From positions 1-63,565 of the forward strand of contig NZ_SMKO01000029.1 in the NCBI RefSeq assembly GCF_004348685.1: a stretch of 63,565 bases of DNA, read 5' to 3'. Made by a program: the position numbers and the translations under genes. The stretch comes from Nonomuraea deserti (GTDB lineage Bacteria; Actinomycetota; Actinomycetes; Streptosporangiales; Streptosporangiaceae). Of the stretch, positions 35,120-43,582 are shown piece after piece; position 1 is the first letter of the stretch, and every line of letters begins with the position of its first letter. The notes under the pieces were generated by a model. That model did not search any database. It saw only the letters and a program-made list of their open reading frames with translations, and was not told the DNA's origin.

Positions 35120-35731
35120 TCACAGCCAGCCCTGGTCGCTGGCGATGCGCACGGCGTCGAGGCGGTTGCGGGCCCCGGTCTTGCACATGATGCGCGACAG
35201 ATGGTTGCGCACGGTGCCCACCGACAGGAAGAGCTGGTCGGCGATCTCGGTCGAGCGGGCCCCGCCGGCCGCGACGCGCAGCACGTCGAGCTCTCTCCTG
35301 GTGAGCGGATTCGTCTCACACTGGAGCGCGGCCGCGGCCAGCTCGGATTCGATGGCCCGGCGGCCCGCAGCCACCAGGCGCACCCCCTCGGCCAGCCGCT
35401 CCGGCGGCACACAGAGGCTCATGAACCCCAGTGCGCGCTCGGCCAGCGCCCTGCGCACCTGCCCTGGATGGGGATCGGCCGACAACATCAGCACCCTGCA
35501 TCCCGGCGCCTGCTCGGAGAGCCCCGCCAGAACGGGGCTCCCCGGCAGGCCGGCGTCGACGACGGCCACGTCGGGGCAGCTCTCGATGGCCGCCCGCACC
35601 GCGTCGTCCGCGCATCCCGCCTGCGCCACGACCCGCAGATCGGGCTCGGCTCCAAGGATGGCCAGCAGGCCACGACGCACCAACGGCAGGTGCTCGGCGA
35701 TCAGTATGCGGATCAAGGACTCCCCCTTCAT
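35120..35731 (-). CDS. Orphan NarL/LuxR-type response regulator with an altered receiver
   Basis: 203 aa. The receiver domain keeps the candidate phospho-acceptor Asp (VAVVDAGLPG), but the acidic pair is altered (IAEHLP) and the invariant Lys is missing (GFMSLCVPPERL where G-F-L-x-K is usual). The C-terminal LuxR HTH is intact: LTRRELDVLRVAAGGARSTEIADQLFLSVGTVRNHLSRIMCKTGARNR (pattern). No kinase gene is adjacent. It may act independently of phosphorylation. Confidence 0.9.
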   Translation of the reverse strand: MKGESLIRILIAEHLPLVRRGLLAILGAEPDLRVVAQAGCADDAVRAAIESCPDVAVVDAGLPGSPVLAGLSEQAPGCRVLMLSADPHPGQVRRALAERALGFMSLCVPPERLAEGVRLVAAGRRAIESELAAAALQCETNPLTRRELDVLRVAAGGARSTEIADQLFLSVGTVRNHLSRIMCKTGARNRLDAVRIASDQGWL

Positions 35732-35738
35732 CGTCTCT

Positions 35739-35768
35739 TAGGGTGATCGTTTGATCGCGTACTGTCAA
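35739..35768 (-). promoter_or_regulatory. Promoter giving a probable leaderless mRNA
   Basis: On the minus strand, TTGACA (35768-35763), an 18-bp spacer and CACCCT (35744-35739, xAxxxT type) end 7 nt before the ATG of the response regulator. Transcription would start at or next to the start codon, so the mRNA is probably leaderless. Confidence 0.5.
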
Positions 35769-35871
35769 TGCGTTCCAAAAAGCGGGCAAGCCGTACCGCG
35801 CGGCAGATTCGACTACCCTTGGGTTGGCGGTTTTTTCGCCGGTCCTGCCGTCTGCCGTGGAGCGCGACTAG

Positions 35872-37176
35872 ATGAACTGGCTCTATCTCGTGGGGATCAT
35901 CCTTTTCCTCCTCGGGCTGATGTTCTCCATCGCGCTGCACGAGCTCGGTCACCTGGTGCCCGCCAAGATCTTCGGTGTGCGGGTGACCCAGTACATGGTG
36001 GGTTTCGGGTCGACGGCCTGGTCGCGGCGGAAGGGCGAGACCGAGTACGGCATCAAGTGGATCCCGCTCGGCGGCTACATCCGCATGATCGGCATGCTGC
36101 CTCCGCGGCCGGGTGACGACCCCTCCAAGGCCAGGAGCACCGCGACGGGCCCGTTCCAGGGGCTCATCGAGTCCGCCCGCGACGCCGCCCTGGAAGAGGT
36201 GCGGCCGGGCGACGAGGACCGCGTCTTCTACCGCAAGAAGTGGTGGCAGAAGGTCATCATCATGTCCGGCGGCCCGGCGATGAACTTCGTGCTGGCCTTC
36301 GTCTTCTTCAGCATCCTGCTGGTCGGCATCGGCCTGCCCACGTGGGCCCCGATCGTCTCGCCCGAGACCAACACGTGCGTGATCCCCGTCTCGGAGCAGC
36401 GCACCACGTGCAAGCCCACCGACAGGCCCACCCCCGCCGCCCAGGCCGGCCTGAAGTCCGGCGACCGGCTGGTCTCCCTCGACGGCAAGAAGATCGCCGA
36501 CTGGGCCGCCGCCACCCACCTGATCCGCTCCCACGGGCCGGGTGCCGCGCGGCTCGGCATCGTCCGCGACGGCAAGCCGATGACGCTCAACGTCACGCTC
36601 ATCGCCCAGGACCGCCCCAACCTCGAAGACCCGCAGAAGATCGACAGGAACGTCGGCTTCCTCGGCGTGCTGCCCACCGAGGTCATGCAGCAACAGAACC
36701 TCGGGCAGGTCATCGGCTACATGGGCGAGCTGACGGGCAGGGTGGCGGGCTCGCTGCTCAACCTGCCGGAGAAGATGGTCGGCGTCTGGCACGCGGCCTT
36801 CTCCGGCGAGGAGCGCGACCCCGAGGGCCCGGTCGGCGTCGTCGGCGCGGGCCGCATGGGCGGCGAGATCCTCGCCTCCGACCTGTCCAACGAGAAGAAG
36901 ATCGCCATCTTCGTCAACCTGCTGGCCGGGTTCAACCTGGCGATCGGCATGTTCAACCTCATCCCGCTGCTGCCGCTCGACGGCGGGCACATCGCCGGTG
37001 GCCTGTGGGAGGGCCTCAAGCGGGCCTACGCCAAGATCATGCGCCGGCCCGAGCCCGGCTACGTGGACATCGCCAAGGTGCTGCCGCTGACCTACGCGAT
37101 CGCGATCGTCATGATGATCATGGCGGGCCTGCTCATCTACGCCGACCTGGTCAACCCGCTGCGGCTGACGGGCTGA
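35872..37176 (+). CDS. Site-2 type intramembrane metalloprotease (M50, RseP/Rip1 family)
   Basis: 434 aa. HELGH in the first transmembrane helix and NLIPLLPLDGGH in a later one form the zinc site. A PDZ domain lies between them (about residues 190-270: AGLKSGDRLVSLDGKKI). Four transmembrane segments are visible. Family members cleave anti-sigma factors or other membrane proteins. The gene usually lies between dxr and ispG in actinobacteria; neither neighbour is here, so it may be relocated or a paralogue. Confidence 0.94.
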   Translation: MNWLYLVGIILFLLGLMFSIALHELGHLVPAKIFGVRVTQYMVGFGSTAWSRRKGETEYGIKWIPLGGYIRMIGMLPPRPGDDPSKARSTATGPFQGLIESARDAALEEVRPGDEDRVFYRKKWWQKVIIMSGGPAMNFVLAFVFFSILLVGIGLPTWAPIVSPETNTCVIPVSEQRTTCKPTDRPTPAAQAGLKSGDRLVSLDGKKIADWAAATHLIRSHGPGAARLGIVRDGKPMTLNVTLIAQDRPNLEDPQKIDRNVGFLGVLPTEVMQQQNLGQVIGYMGELTGRVAGSLLNLPEKMVGVWHAAFSGEERDPEGPVGVVGAGRMGGEILASDLSNEKKIAIFVNLLAGFNLAIGMFNLIPLLPLDGGHIAGGLWEGLKRAYAKIMRRPEPGYVDIAKVLPLTYAIAIVMMIMAGLLIYADLVNPLRLTG

Positions 37177-37189
37177 CGGGTTGACCGGC

Positions 37190-37280
37190 GGGCTGTCTCA
37201 GCCCTGCGTGAGCTGACGGCCGGGCTGTCTCAGCTCTGCGTGAGCTGACGGCCGGGCTTTCTCAGCCCCGCGTGAACGGC
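37190..37280. repeat. Three tandem copies of a 32-bp unit
   Basis: Copies start at 37190, 37222 and 37254 (the last is shorter and more diverged), with the shared core GGGCTGTCTCAG and TGCGTGAGCTGACGGCC. Each unit can fold, as GGGCT... and AGCCC are complementary. The array lies between convergent genes and reaches into the end of the next CDS. Confidence 0.85.
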
Positions 37281-38086
37281 GCCAAGGCGGGGCCGAAGGC
37301 CGCACCCAGGATGAGCCAGCCGAGGATGACGGCGAGCCAGATCATGGCGCGTCTGCCCGGCGGGGGGCCGCTGCGCAGCAGCGAGATTCCGAGGGGGATC
37401 AGCGCGACGCAGATCCCGCCCGCGGCGATGACCGACTGCGGGATCTGGGTGCCTTTGAGTGTCCCGAGCGCGAGCGCCGACATCAGGCCGAGCGCGACCG
37501 AGCGGCCCAGACCCAGCGCGCCGGAGCGGTAGGCGCCGACGGCCAGCACGATCCAGCCCAGCAAGGCCGGCCCCGACAACGTCCTGAACGGATGCCAGCG
37601 CGTGTCCCGCCATGCCAGGTAATAGTCGTCGATGCCGTTGATCATCGACGACAGGCCCAGGCTGTCGGTCAGGTGGAAGGCCAGGTGGTCGGTGCCGTAC
37701 TGGAAGGTCCGGGTGAACAGGCCGGCGATCACCAGGCAGCCGCCCCACAACCCCCACAGCGGTGCGGTGGCGGCGATCCTCTGCGCCAGCGTCATGATCG
37801 CAGGACACAGCAGGATGATCCCGCAGGCGAAGCAGGCATAGGCGGCGGTGACCAGGGTGGGGTGCCTGGTGTAGGCGGCGAGCTGATCAGGGAAGAAGAA
37901 GTGGAACGGGGAGCGTAGGAGAATCCCGGTCATGAGCAGGGCAGGGCCGCTGATCAGCGCGACGGCGCTCACCCATCGTCCGGGGAACGGCGGTTGCCGG
38001 CTCAGGTTGGCCGTGGCGTTGACGGCCCGTCGCTCCGCGCCGGCCCGTCGCCATCGCGTGATCCGCCGGCGAAGCTCAACATGCAT
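37262..38086 (-). CDS. Multi-pass membrane protein, DUF998-like in shape
   Basis: 274 aa from ATG 38086; upstream in-frame codons encode a non-hydrophobic Arg/His-rich stretch and are rejected. About seven hydrophobic helices are spread over the length, with a hydrophilic N-terminus and the loop HLTDSLGLSSMINGIDDYYLAWRDTRWHPF (pattern). No family is recognised with confidence. The last 19 bp overlap the tandem repeat. Confidence 0.65.
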   Translation of the reverse strand: MHVELRRRITRWRRAGAERRAVNATANLSRQPPFPGRWVSAVALISGPALLMTGILLRSPFHFFFPDQLAAYTRHPTLVTAAYACFACGIILLCPAIMTLAQRIAATAPLWGLWGGCLVIAGLFTRTFQYGTDHLAFHLTDSLGLSSMINGIDDYYLAWRDTRWHPFRTLSGPALLGWIVLAVGAYRSGALGLGRSVALGLMSALALGTLKGTQIPQSVIAAGGICVALIPLGISLLRSGPPPGRRAMIWLAVILGWLILGAAFGPALAPFTRG

Positions 38087-38289
38087 GCGTTCCTGCCCGT
38101 CGTTGTCGGTGTCGGCGCGGCTCTGTGTGCCGGGCCCAGCAGCATGGTGATGGGCGGCGCGGCGGGAGCGCGTCCGGCTGGGGTCGCATCTTGGTGCGGC
38201 ATGCACGAGGCCGGTACGACCCCGGACAGACGCGGTTGTCCTACCGTGGGCAGATGCCGGATGACGTGGTGAGGCGATAACTTCTCGTC

Positions 38290-39489
38290 ATGAACTGGGC
38301 TCGGCGGCTCGGCCGGAGTGGTCCTGCCGACGCGGTGGTGGCGGTCATCGTGACGCTGCTCGTCGGCTACACCCTGGTCGATCCGCCGGGGCCGTCGCCG
38401 TCATGGCCCGCCTGGTCGGCCTGGCCGGTCGCGGCGGTCGTGAGCTTTCCCGTCGCGTTCCGGCGGCGCCGGCCGCCGGCCATGCTCGCTCTCGCATGCG
38501 CCGGGGGTGCGGCGGCGATCGTGGCCGGCGCCGCCGCGGCGGGCGCGCTCTCGGTGTCTTTCCTGCCGACCGTGCTCGTTCTGTACCTCGTGGCCTCCAC
38601 CGCCTCGATCGCCTGGTCGCTGGCAGGCCTGGCGGCCTGCCTGTCCGTCGCGGCGATCACGGTCCTGATCTTCTACGCCCAGGTGTTTCCCGGCCTCTCG
38701 CCCGCGGGCACGCCCAGCGAGCTGCCTCCCTACTGGCCAATCGAGATCGGCATGATCGGCGTGCTGCTGGCGGCCGCCTGGACGCTCGGCACGGCCGTGC
38801 GCTGGAAGCGGGACACGACCACCCGCCTCGTCCGCCACCTCGCCGAGGCCGCGGTGGGCGACGAGCGCAGGCGCATCGCCAGGGAGCTGCACGACATCAT
38901 CGGCCACAGCATGAGCCTGATCGCGGTCAAGGCCACCGTCGCCAACCACGTCGCCGACGCCCGCCCGCAGGAGGTCCGTGCCGCGCTGTCCGTCATCGAG
39001 CAGACCAGCCGGAGCACGCTCACCGAGATCCACCGCGTGCTCGACCTCCTGCGCTCCGACGCCGATCCCCAGCAGGCCGGCCTGCTTGTTCCCGGCATGG
39101 CGGACCTGCCCGAGCTGGCGGCACACGCCCGTTCCGCCGGGGTCGAGGTGGCTCTGTCCGTCCGCGAGGAGGCCGCGCTCCCTCCCGCGGTCGCGGTGTC
39201 GGTCTACCGGATCGTGCAACAGGCCCTGACCAACGTCGTCACCCACGCGGGGCCGACGCGCTGCTCGGTCACCGTGGACGTCGACGGGCGCGAAGCCGTG
39301 ATCGAGGTCGTCGACGACGGCCCCCGCCACGGCCGGCCGTCGCGACCGGGCCACGGCGGACACGGCCTCATCGGCATGCGGGAACGGGCGAAGGCGTACG
39401 GAGGCACGTTCAGCGCGGGATCGCGGCCTGAAGGGGGCTTCCGCGTGGCGGCCCGGCTGCCCTACGACCCGAACGGCGACCCGGCATGA
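38290..39489 (+). CDS. Sensor histidine kinase (HisKA_3 type)
   Basis: 399 aa. Four or five transmembrane segments (about residues 15-180) form the sensor region. The dimerisation domain has the phospho-accepting His in RRRIARELHDIIGHSMSLI. The ATPase domain shows VYRIVQQALTNVVTHAGP (N box), VVDDGPRHGRP and GHGGHGLIGMRERAKAYGG (G boxes). It overlaps the next gene by 4 bp (ATGA) and forms a two-component system with it. The signal is unknown. Confidence 0.94.
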   Translation: MNWARRLGRSGPADAVVAVIVTLLVGYTLVDPPGPSPSWPAWSAWPVAAVVSFPVAFRRRRPPAMLALACAGGAAAIVAGAAAAGALSVSFLPTVLVLYLVASTASIAWSLAGLAACLSVAAITVLIFYAQVFPGLSPAGTPSELPPYWPIEIGMIGVLLAAAWTLGTAVRWKRDTTTRLVRHLAEAAVGDERRRIARELHDIIGHSMSLIAVKATVANHVADARPQEVRAALSVIEQTSRSTLTEIHRVLDLLRSDADPQQAGLLVPGMADLPELAAHARSAGVEVALSVREEAALPPAVAVSVYRIVQQALTNVVTHAGPTRCSVTVDVDGREAVIEVVDDGPRHGRPSRPGHGGHGLIGMRERAKAYGGTFSAGSRPEGGFRVAARLPYDPNGDPA

Positions 39490-40184
39490 GCATCGACGCC
39501 GCCCCGCACAGTCAGTCCGCGCCCATCCGGGTGCTGCTCGCCGAGGACCAGGTCCTCGTACGCGACAGCTTCAAGGTCCTCATCGACACCACGCCGGGGC
39601 TGGCCACCGTGGGGGAGGCGGGCACCGGCGCCGAAGCCGTGCACCTGGCCCGCCGGCATCGTCCGGACGTCGTCCTCATGGACGTGCGCATGCCGGACAT
39701 GGACGGCATCGAGGCGACCAGGCGGATCTGTGCCGACCCGGCCATTCCCGGCACGCGCGTGCTGATGCTCACCACGTTCGACCAGGACGACTACGTCTAC
39801 GCGTCGCTCCGGGCCGGCGCGAGCGGTTTCCTCCTCAAGCACGCCACGGCGACCGAGCTGCTGGCCGCCATCCGGGTCGTCGCCGCCGGCGAGGCGCTGC
39901 TGGCGCCCACCGTGACCCGCCGGCTCATCGCCGACGTCGTGCGACGCTCCCATCCTGCCCCGGCCACGCGCGACCTCGGCCACATCACCCAGCGCGAGCG
40001 CGAGGTGCTCACCCTCGTCGGCACGGGCTTGTCCAACTCCGAGATCGCCGAGCACCTGCACCTCACCGTCGGCACGGTCAAGACCCACATCGGCCGGCTC
40101 CTGGCGAAACTGCAAGCCCGCGACCGGGCCCAGCTCGTCATCGCCGCCTATGACGGCGGGCTCGTCAACCCGTCGTCGCGCTGA
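39486..40184 (+). CDS. NarL/FixJ-type response regulator
   Basis: 232 aa. The receiver is complete: LLAEDQVLVRDSF acidic pair, phospho-acceptor Asp in DVVLMDVRMPDMDG, Thr in LMLTTFD and Lys in GFLLKHATATELL. The LuxR HTH is LTQREREVLTLVGTGLSNSEIAEHLHLTVGTVKTHIGRLLAKL (pattern). It is coupled by ATGA overlap to the histidine kinase gene. Confidence 0.95.
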   Translation: MSIDAAPHSQSAPIRVLLAEDQVLVRDSFKVLIDTTPGLATVGEAGTGAEAVHLARRHRPDVVLMDVRMPDMDGIEATRRICADPAIPGTRVLMLTTFDQDDYVYASLRAGASGFLLKHATATELLAAIRVVAAGEALLAPTVTRRLIADVVRRSHPAPATRDLGHITQREREVLTLVGTGLSNSEIAEHLHLTVGTVKTHIGRLLAKLQARDRAQLVIAAYDGGLVNPSSR

Positions 40185-40225
40185 TCGCCGAACCGGTGGC
40201 CCGCCGCCGAGTGATCCCCCGGCCC

Positions 40226-41179
40226 TCAGTTCATCGAGATGTGCACGTGGTCGTAGTGGTTCTCGGTGATGCTGCCGCGGTCGGACATCGAGCTCCAGCC
40301 CGAGCCGTGGTTGATGCGCTGCTTCCAGATCACGTACTTGACGCCCAGCTTGCTCTGGTTCTTGATGGCCCACTCCGCGATGCGGTCGCCCAGGGCGACG
40401 TTGGCGGCGGAGGGCATCGAGCCGCCCGTGCTCATCATGAAGTCGCAGGCCCGGCCCAGGGGGTGCTCGCCGCTCGAGCCCGAGCGGAAGCAGCCGACGG
40501 TGAAGGGCAGCGCGAAGTTCTTGCCGATCTGCTCCTTCATCAGCCGCGTGCGCGGGGTGATGTTGTCGGAGCCGGACGGCAGTTCGGGCGCCCAGCCGCC
40601 GTCGGCCCTGCGGTTGGTGCCGAACGGCACCAGGTCCTGGAGCTTCTTCTGGATGTCGTCGATGACGTCTTCGGCCTCGTCGCGCCGGCCGGCCACCTCG
40701 GCCGCGTCCTTGCGGATCTTGTCGGCGAGCTCGTCGGCCTCCACCGCGGCCTTCTTCTTCTCGTCGCGCGCCTTGATCACGCCCTGCACGAACGCCTGCT
40801 GCTCGGCGGTGACCTGGTTGAGCACCGCGGCGCCGCCGCTGTTCTCGGGCAGCATGAAGGCGGGCACGGCAGGGTTGCCGTTCTGGTAGCGCAGACGTGC
40901 TATCTCGGCGACGCGCTTCTCGGCCGTCGTCAGCGCCTCCTCGGCGGTGGCCAGCCGGGCCTTGGCCGCCTTGGCGGACTCCTGCGCCTTGGCCAGCTCG
41001 ACGCGCTTGAGGTTGTACGCCTCGATCAGCTTGTCGACCTTGTTGTTGAGCTGCTTGAGCTGCGCGCGCAGCTCCGACTCCTTGGGTTTGGGGGCCGCGG
41101 ACGCCGGGGTCGCCGAGACGACGACGGCGGCGGCGGTGATGAGACCGATGGCAAGACTCGCGGGGGACGAAGCCGCCAC
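40226..41179 (-). CDS. Secreted coiled-coil protein with a C-terminal ARB_07466/VldE-like domain
   Basis: 317 aa from GTG 41179. A signal peptide (about residues 1-28, ending TPASAAP) precedes a long coiled coil (35-185), as in RipA/NlpC-type cell-wall hydrolases. The C-terminal domain (about 200-317) has HPLGRACDFMMSTGG and the final HYDHVHISMN, His/Asp sites resembling D-Ala-D-Ala peptidase-like zinc centres. A c-di-AMP riboswitch upstream links it to cell-wall growth or dormancy control, as with rpf and nlpC genes in other actinobacteria. Confidence 0.85.
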   Translation of the reverse strand: MAASSPASLAIGLITAAAVVVSATPASAAPKPKESELRAQLKQLNNKVDKLIEAYNLKRVELAKAQESAKAAKARLATAEEALTTAEKRVAEIARLRYQNGNPAVPAFMLPENSGGAAVLNQVTAEQQAFVQGVIKARDEKKKAAVEADELADKIRKDAAEVAGRRDEAEDVIDDIQKKLQDLVPFGTNRRADGGWAPELPSGSDNITPRTRLMKEQIGKNFALPFTVGCFRSGSSGEHPLGRACDFMMSTGGSMPSAANVALGDRIAEWAIKNQSKLGVKYVIWKQRINHGSGWSSMSDRGSITENHYDHVHISMN

Positions 41180-41199
41180 GTAGGTGTTCCTCTCCCTCT

Positions 41200-41335
41200 G
41201 CCGGCCGGGTTAGCTGACGGGTTCGGGTATGGGAGCTGCGTTTCCCTACCACCGAAGTGGATTCACCCCAGGTGCGATGGGTCCCCGGCTCCCGGGCAAC
41301 TCGCCCGGGATTAGGCGGTGCAACGGCTGTTACGG
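41200..41335 (-). ncRNA. c-di-AMP (ydaO/yuaA) riboswitch
   Basis: Reading the minus strand, the conserved blocks appear in order: CGCCTAATCC, a GC hairpin, GGGGACCCA, TGGGGTGAATCC, GTAGGGAAACG, TACCCGAACCCGTCAGCTAACC. These are the hallmarks of the ydaO class, which binds c-di-AMP and in actinobacteria usually turns expression off at high ligand. It ends about 20 nt before the GTG of the secreted protein. Confidence 0.93.
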
Positions 41336-41393
41336 CCGATGCATAAGGGGATATTAGTGGTAGATCACGAGTCATGCGACCTTAAGCCGAAAT

Positions 41394-42476
41394 CTATTCT
41401 TGATCTACTTGTGACCGGAGCATGCGCGCGGCCTCCTCCGGCAACACGTCGTTGACGAACGCGCCCATGGCCGACTCCGAGCCCGCCAGATACTTGAGCT
41501 TGTTCGGCGCCCGCCGGATGCTGAAGAGCTCCAGATGCAGGTACGCGAGCTCGCGGTCCCGCCGCACCGGGGCCTGGTGCCAGGCCGAGATGTACGGCAT
41601 CACAACCCCGAACAGCCCGTCGAAGGCCCGCAGCACCGAGGTGTAGAGCGGGGCGAACGCCGCACGCTCCTCCTCCGTGAGCGCCGCCAGGTCCGGCACC
41701 TGCCGGTGCGGATACACGTGCACCTCGAACGGCCAGCGCGCGGCCGCGGGAACGAACGCCGTCCACAGCTCGTTGCCGGCGACCACCCGTGTCCCGGCGG
41801 CGCGCTCGGCGGCCAGCACGTCGGCGAAGAGGTTGCCCGCGCCCTGGTAGCGGGCCGCGGCGCCGAGCTGAAGTTTCGTCCTGGGCGTGACGTACGGGTA
41901 GGCGTAGATCTGGCCGTGCGGATGCGCCAGCGTGATGCCGATCTCCTCGCCCCGGTTCTCGAAGCAGAAGACCTGCTCCACGCCCTCGATCCCGGACAGC
42001 TCGGCCGTACGGTCGGCCCACGCCTCCATGACCAGCCGCACCTGGGCGTCGGAGAGCTTGGAGAAGGACGACGAGTGATCTGCTGTGAAGCACACCACCT
42101 CGCACCGCCCCACTCCCGGACGAACCTCACTCAGCCCGCCCACATCGTGATATGTCCCGAAATTCGTGGAGAAAGAGGGAAAGCGGTTCTCGAACACCGC
42201 CACGTCGTAGTCATAGGCCGGGATCTCCGTCGCCCGTGTGTCCGACGACGGGCACAACGGGCACTCGGCGGAGGTGCCCGTCGGCAGGAACGTCCGCGTC
42301 TGCCGGTGCCCGGCCATCGCGATCCATTCCTCGGTCAGCGGATCGTAGCGCAGTTCGGACGCCACCGGCCGGGGCTCCAGCGGGCGCCGGTCGATCGCGC
42401 TCCGGTCGGCGTCGTCACGCCGGTCGAAGTAGATCAGCTCTCGGCCGTCGGCCAGATGGGTGACGGTGCGCTTCAA
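41394..42476 (-). CDS. galT: Galactose-1-phosphate uridylyltransferase
   Basis: 360 aa. The active-site LAHPHGQIYAYPY with the uridylylated His, the zinc pair CPLCPSS and ENRFPSF are diagnostic. It transfers UMP from UDP-glucose to galactose 1-phosphate in the Leloir pathway. TTG 42476 is chosen because GGAGGG lies upstream and its TTGA overlaps the stop of the DeoR gene. galK and galE are not in the window. Confidence 0.95.
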   Translation of the reverse strand: MKRTVTHLADGRELIYFDRRDDADRSAIDRRPLEPRPVASELRYDPLTEEWIAMAGHRQTRTFLPTGTSAECPLCPSSDTRATEIPAYDYDVAVFENRFPSFSTNFGTYHDVGGLSEVRPGVGRCEVVCFTADHSSSFSKLSDAQVRLVMEAWADRTAELSGIEGVEQVFCFENRGEEIGITLAHPHGQIYAYPYVTPRTKLQLGAAARYQGAGNLFADVLAAERAAGTRVVAGNELWTAFVPAAARWPFEVHVYPHRQVPDLAALTEEERAAFAPLYTSVLRAFDGLFGVVMPYISAWHQAPVRRDRELAYLHLELFSIRRAPNKLKYLAGSESAMGAFVNDVLPEEAARMLRSQVDQE

Positions 42477-43252
42477 TGCGTGCCCTCCGCGATGATCAGT
42501 TCTCCGGCTCGTTCGGTCAGTTCGGTGCGTGCGTCCTCGGGCAGCCCCGCGTCGCTGATGACCACGTCGGCCTCGCTCAGCTCGGCGATGGTGCTGATGC
42601 CCACCGTGTTCCACTTCGTGTGGTCGGCGGGGACGACCAGCCGGTGCGCGGCCGTCACGAGCTCCCTGTCAGTCTCCGACTCCAGCAGGTTGGGCGTGGT
42701 GAACCCGGCCCGCACGCTCATCCCGTGCACGCCGAGGAAGAGCGTGTCCACGTGCAGGCGGCGGATCGCGGCCACGGCCACCGGGCCGACCAGCGCGTCG
42801 GACGGCGTGCGTACGCCTCCGGTCAGCACGACGGTGCGGTCGGCGCGCGGGTTGCGGTGGAAGACCTCGGCGACGGGGATCGAGTTGGTGATCACGGTCA
42901 GCTCGGGGACGCCGATCAGATGGTGGGCCAGCGCCCACGTGGTGGTGCCCGCCGACAGCGCCACGGCGGTGCCGGGGCGTACCAGCCTGGCCGCGTGCCG
43001 CGCGATGGCTTCTTTCTCCTGCTGCTGGCGGGCGGACTTCGCGGTGAAGCCCGGCTCCTCGGTCGATCCGGGACCGAGAGCGGTCGCGCCGCCGTGCACC
43101 TTCTCCAGCAGACCGCGCTCGGCCAGCACCTCGAGGTCGCGGCGGATGGTCATGTCGGAGACGCCGAGCTCGCGTACGAGGTCGGCGACCCGGACGCCGC
43201 CGTTGCTGCGCACACGTTCGAGGATCGTCTGCTGCCGCTGCTGTGCGAGCAC
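42473..43252 (-). CDS. DeoR/GlpR-family transcriptional regulator
   Basis: 259 aa from GTG 43252, with a GGAAGGAG ribosome binding site. The N-terminal DeoR HTH reads RQQTILERVRSNGGVRVADLVRELGVSDMTIRRDLEVLAERGLLEKVHGGA (pattern). The C-terminal sugar-phosphate sensor domain follows (SAGTTTWALAHHL, GVHGMSVRAGFTTPN, KWNTVG). As first gene of an operon with galT, it probably responds to galactose 1-phosphate or a related phosphosugar. Confidence 0.94.
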   Translation of the reverse strand: MLAQQRQQTILERVRSNGGVRVADLVRELGVSDMTIRRDLEVLAERGLLEKVHGGATALGPGSTEEPGFTAKSARQQQEKEAIARHAARLVRPGTAVALSAGTTTWALAHHLIGVPELTVITNSIPVAEVFHRNPRADRTVVLTGGVRTPSDALVGPVAVAAIRRLHVDTLFLGVHGMSVRAGFTTPNLLESETDRELVTAAHRLVVPADHTKWNTVGISTIAELSEADVVISDAGLPEDARTELTERAGELIIAEGTH

Positions 43253-43387
43253 GCCCGCTCCTTCCAACAGATTCCACCAAATTATGACACGGCGCTGTTG
43301 GGGAATGTTAGTTCGGTACGGATCACTTGCGCTGGTCAGCACGGGCGAGAGACGTTGGGAGAACACCGATCATCCGGAGGCGAGCTT

Positions 43388-43465
43388 ATGGCCAGGCGAG
43401 CACGCAAGGGCAAGGCACGCAAGAAGAAGAAGGCGAACCACGGCAAGCGCCCGACGGCACGCTGA
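43388..43465 (+). CDS. Ribosomal protein bL37
   Basis: 25 aa, N-terminus MARRARKGKA, then RKKKKANHGKRPTAR. The KANHGKRP signature and size match actinobacterial bL37, found in the mycobacterial 70S ribosome on the large subunit. GGAGG lies 7 nt before ATG 43388. The coding strand diverges from the DeoR-galT operon. It is short enough that gene callers usually miss it. Confidence 0.88.
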   Translation: MARRARKGKARKKKKANHGKRPTAR

Positions 43466-43582
43466 CAGGTGGCCGCCCGCCGGCGGCCACCTCCGGCCCC
43501 ATCCCGGCAGCTCGACGCGCGGCTGCGGGAGCGGATGGCCGCATGCATCCGGCCGTCCGGATGCGGCAGCCGGCGCCTGAGG

